In this document: positions 9,001-10,740 of the stretch, one piece after another
How positions within the stretch are numbered: the first letter of the stretch is position 1
How the letters are laid out: every line of letters starts with the position of its first letter
DNA from: Monoraphidium neglectum
Lineage: Eukaryota > Chlorophyta > Chlorophyceae > Sphaeropleales > Selenastraceae
DNA length: 10,740 nt
Reading direction: 5' to 3'
Assembly (NCBI RefSeq): GCF_000611645.1
Contig: NW_014013023.1
Span: 11,059-21,798, forward strand
The notes under the pieces: generated by a model
Databases searched by the model: none
Told to the model about the DNA's origin: nothing
What the model saw: the letters and a program-made list of their open reading frames with translations, nothing else
Program-made: the position numbers and the translations under genes

Positions 9001-9551
9001 GGCCATGTAGAATGGTAAAGGGCAGCAAAGGTGCTGGAGGTCAGGCTGCCAATCAGCTGCCCGCTGGAAAGCGGCAACACTTTCATTCAAAGCATGCGGG
9101 CATACAACCCGTAGGTAGCGCAGGCGGTACAACATCGGCAGAGTGCAAACATGCCCGACAAAATCACCTGCTGCTGCTGTGTCGTGAATGATGCGCAGGC
9201 GAGAGCCGCGAAGGTGCAATCAAGAAGAGGGAGCACGAACAACAGAATTGGATAAAGTACCGTTGCTGCAGTGAGCCGCCCGCGAAGCCTCTTGGCATGA
9301 AAGCAGTGTCTGCAGAGCACCATTTCACTCCAAAAAGCAGCCTTACCGTCTTCTGCCTGGGAGGCCTTTAACTTGATAGCGTTTGCGTGGAGCCGGGCAA
9401 CGCCAGCGGCTTCCAGGTCCTCGATGCTGGCAGCTGCCAGCTCCAACGTTGTCGTCACGTCGCGGCGCCACAGTTCCGCAGCATACCTCCCATACCCTGC
9501 CTTGACGCTTGCCAAAAAGCGCTGCAGGTCCTCCTGAGTGGCAAATTCCAT
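4316..9551 (-). CDS. SAM-like / PD-(D/E)xK nuclease / protein-kinase-like protein, CR (Crinkler-type) effector family; one in-frame stop
   Basis: Nine exons join with agreeing phases: 9551-9347, 7648-7393, 7119-6954, 6707-6356, 6008-5705, 5492-5401, 5155-5004, 4817-4728 and 4444-4316 (1746 nt, 582 codons, stop TAA). Most donors are GTRNGN-like, plus one GTCAGT; acceptors are CAG except AAG at exon 4. The order is SAM-like header (residues 1-68), linker, nuclease fold with PD191...E207-G-K209 and QxxxY (234-238), conserved YLNGTFFIKR region, flexible linker (about 330-400), then kinase-like domain with glycine-rich loop (416-423), K437, E454, HGD523, N528 and DFD (544-546). Pairing a restriction-endonuclease-like domain with a kinase domain is known for Crinkler/CR-type effectors of oomycetes, fungi and other eukaryotes; here the header is SAM-like, not ubiquitin-like. 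Codon 180 (7043-7041) is TAG, so this copy may be a pseudogene. The likely role is in intracellular conflict or nucleic-acid targeting, which is inference. The 5' end could include an upstream non-coding exon. GTATGT overlapping the stop leaves an extra 3' exon possible. Confidence 0.82.
6177..6303 (+). other. Possible zinc-finger-like peptide remnant antisense to intron 4
   Basis: The plus-strand frame 6070-6303 contains DDDEGTKKPTLPGWCPLC followed by eight residues, His, two residues, His, one residue, Cys: a C-x2-C-x8-H-x2-H-x-C spacing that could bind zinc, as in knuckles of mobile-element proteins. It lies wholly inside intron 4 on the opposite strand and ends shortly after. There is no start context or other domain, so it may be a transposon scrap or chance. 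Confidence 0.15.
7041..7043 (-). other. In-frame TAG inside exon 3 (codon 180)
   Basis: Reading exon 3 on the minus strand, TTTGAG is followed by TAG and then CTGCGGGGG in the same frame, 11 codons before the PD of the nuclease motif. The frame and motifs are intact on both sides, so this is a substitution-type lesion, not a frameshift. Possible explanations are a young nonsense mutation, a sequencing error, or read-through. The only GT...AG pair that could remove it spans 19 bases and would shift the frame. Confidence 0.85.
7120..7392 (-). other. Intron 2 of the SAM-nuclease-kinase gene, with GC hairpin
   Basis: This 273-bp intron runs from GTGAGG to CTCCTTCAG. It contains a perfect 8-bp inverted repeat (7231-7238 with 7243-7250, four-base loop) in a GC-rich Ala/Arg-like low-complexity stretch. 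The frame is open through much of the intron up to exon 3, but the translated segment lacks domain character. Confidence 0.5.
8136..9230. repeat. Degenerate ~230-bp tandem repeat in intron 1
   Basis: A CCTGCTGC-type anchor with related flanks recurs at about 8262, 8495, 8727, 8955 and 9167, spaced 233, 232, 228 and 212 bp. Longer matches agree at multiples of this period: GACAGATC(G/A)GTTGA(C/T)GGC at 8293 and 8986 (3 units), ACCCCA-ATGAAGC(C/T)GAGCCC at 8201 and 8673 (2 units), and TTTCAACC...CTGACCAT at about 8147 and 8607 (2 units). The units have diverged strongly with small indels, so this is an old array. Confidence 0.55.
8889..8905. repeat. Poly-C/G tract in intron 1
   Basis: Nine C's, one T and seven C's on the plus strand read as G7-A-G9 in the minus-strand transcript. 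It is inside the large repeat-containing intron. Such homopolymers are prone to length error in assemblies. Confidence 0.8.
9347..9551 (-). other. Exon 1: SAM-like header domain
   Basis: The ATG at 9551-9549 begins MEFATQEDLQRFLASVKAGY. The exon then has the helical pattern of a SAM-type bundle: an aromatic-rich first helix, LWRRDVTTTLELAAASIEDL, then EAAGVARLHANAIKLKA, matching the usual 'L..L...DL...G......I' end of SAM domains. It stops at a GTAAGG donor (9346), phase 1. SAM domains mediate oligomerisation or protein binding, so this part probably targets or assembles the effector. The fold assignment is by pattern. Confidence 0.65.
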
Positions 9552-9876
9552 AGCACCTGGCAGAAATGGCAGCCTCACACACAATTATTGCTGGCCAGCA
9601 ACTGCAACTTCGGTGGTGCGCACAACAACTGCTGCAGTGGAGTGCGACAGCGCAGCACGCAGGGCGCCAGACCAGCCAAGCCCCCCATGCATGCGCGGCC
9701 TCACCTTGGCCTTGGCTAGCGTCTCCGAGCAGTCTGCTGTTTGCAGACCTAGCCCCTTTGTGAGGGACAGCAACGTATACACTCCCCTGTGATACGGTGA
9801 CGGCCGACTACGACTGCAAGGTAGTTGTCGTACTTCTGTTTATTAAGATAAATCTGTAGGTCCCATTCGAAGCCAC
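9552..9876. promoter_or_regulatory. Divergent promoter region between the two genes
   Basis: The start codons of the minus-strand SAM-nuclease-kinase gene (9551) and the plus-strand F-box-like gene (9877) lie 325 bp apart, head to head, so regulatory elements are probably shared. An AT-rich patch (tttattaagataaat, 9838-9852) lies about 25-40 bp upstream of the plus-strand ATG. On the minus strand a GTGAGG donor (9704) and an acceptor ctgccag (ending 9557) could define a 148-bp 5' UTR intron just before the ATG. Confidence 0.4.
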
Positions 9877-10740
9877 ATGGATCAGCCGACCACCTTCCTG
9901 GACTTGCCGATCTTGGCACTTGCACGTGCCCTGACACCCATACAGGCGCTAAATCTAATCAAGGTGCGCTATCGGTTACGCACCCGTGGTTCGACATACG
10001 CCTGTTGCCCTGCAAAGCCTCGGCCCCATGTGCACCTGCACGTGCTGTCACCGCGCTGTGGGCCATGCACAGCACTGCTGTTGTGCTCAGCTGGACTCTT
10101 CCCTCAGTGTGGCCGTGCGGATCATTTGCAGACATGCAGGTTCTNTGCGGACCAGCGTCGATTCGGAGGTGTTTTGGCATATCCTGGCGGCGCGGCTCTG
10201 GCCGGCCCCCACACTACGCTGCCCACCCTACCCAGACCTAAAGGCGCGCATGCGCGCGCATGGCGCTTGCATGGATTGCGATTGGCCAGCGAATGCCCCA
10301 GGCCGGTCAGTTGGCATGGGCCCGAGCCTGCCTCGCGTGCTGCGGGAGACGCGGGGCACTTTGAAGCCTGCCTAGCCTGCTTCCTTTGTAGGACCACCAT
10401 ACGCACGCACTCAGAGACCAATCCCTGTGCACCCGCCCGTACCTGGCCCCGGCCTACATCCCGCACGCCACCAGCCCACTCTCAATGCCGTTGCGGCCCC
10501 TCGGCCTGCTCTAACGCCCCCATCTCACTTTGACCCCGCCCCTCCCCATGGCACCCACCCCCACGCTATGACACCCTGGCGTTCCCGTCGCTGTCTGTCC
10601 CCCCCCCCCAGGCCTTGGTGTTGGACGGCAACCGCGCCAACGCTGAGCTGGCGCTCGACCTTGACGGCCTCGTCAGCGACTACCGCTTCAGGCGCCCCTC
10701 ATACTTCTTCCAGTGCCGCCTGCTGCGCCTGCTGTGGCGC
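9877..10740 (+). CDS. F-box-like protein, N-terminal part (partial, spliced)
   Basis: Exon 1 (9877-9963) begins ATG and reads MDQPTTFLDLPILALARALT then PIQALNLIK, the first half of an F-box (LP...L...L.P..AL.L), ending at AAG|GTGCGC in phase 0. A second exon probably starts at 10091 after tgtgctcag, also phase 0, and gives VRIICRHAGS and VDSEVFWHILAARLW, the 'Vcr...D.eFW..l' second half of an F-box. Its 3' border is unclear; GTGCTG at 10337 is the best phase-0 donor before the in-frame TAG at 10373. A further exon starts at 10612 after an 11-C tract plus AG and is open to the window end (LDGNRANAELALDLDGLVSD, then YRFRRPSYFFQCRLLRLLW). F-box proteins recruit substrates to SCF ubiquitin ligases. 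The family call rests on pattern only, and an N at 10145 affects one codon. Confidence 0.5.

Noticed and set aside
8081..9028. Several 80-130 codon minus-strand frames in intron 1
   Set aside because: They arise from the degenerate repeat units, have inconsistent frames between copies, and joining exon 1 directly to exon 2 already gives matching phase.
4316..9551. Reassigned TAG codon (alternative nuclear code) to explain codon 180
   Set aside because: The other exons contain no further in-frame TAG to support recoding, and a single case is better explained by mutation or error. It cannot be fully excluded from this window.
9585..9782. An extra coding exon upstream of the SAM exon
   Set aside because: A GTGAGG donor exists at 9704, but the frame needed to join exon 1 in phase has no ATG before an upstream stop; a 5' UTR intron is more likely.
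1..10740. tRNA, rRNA, CRISPR arrays, complete insertion sequences
   Set aside because: I saw no cloverleaf-like boxes, no regularly spaced identical short repeats with unique spacers, and no transposase with terminal inverted repeats.

Overview
The window looks like nuclear DNA of a unicellular green alga (Chlorophyta, probably Chlorophyceae). The reasons are high GC, genes split by many 150-350 bp GT-AG introns, CAG/polyQ and Ala-rich low-complexity tracts inside coding sequence, a TGTAA-type poly(A) signal, and N's typical of a draft assembly. No bacterial operon, RNA gene or CRISPR array is visible. The taxon is inferred from style, not from a marker gene.

Layout. (1) Bases 2-1213 (+) are the 3' end of an unrecognised gene encoding a polyQ, coiled-coil, Ala/Glu-rich protein. 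(2) Bases 1214-4315 are about 3.1 kb with no confident gene. They hold a possible poly(A) signal, a G-quadruplex-type tract and one candidate minus-strand exon with good splice borders (2999-3364). (3) Bases 9551-4316 (-) hold a nine-exon gene that I could assemble with every intron phase consistent (1746 nt including stop, 582 codons). It encodes an N-terminal SAM-like domain, a PD-(D/E)xK (restriction-endonuclease-fold) nuclease domain and a C-terminal minimal protein-kinase-like domain. This nuclease-plus-kinase pairing is that of Crinkler/CR-type eukaryotic effector proteins. All catalytic signature residues of both domains are present, but codon 180, just before the nuclease motif, is an in-frame TAG. 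Intron 1 (1.7 kb) contains a degenerate tandem repeat of about 230 bp. (4) Bases 9877-10740 (+) start a divergently transcribed gene with an F-box-like N-terminus, cut by the window edge. The two start codons are 325 bp apart, so a shared promoter region is likely.

The most interesting locus is the SAM-nuclease-kinase gene. It combines a protein-interaction header, a DNA-cleaving fold and a phosphotransferase fold in one polypeptide, and it may be a freshly inactivated copy. Its assembly rests on splice signals, phase agreement and motif continuity seen by eye; no transcript or homology search was available.
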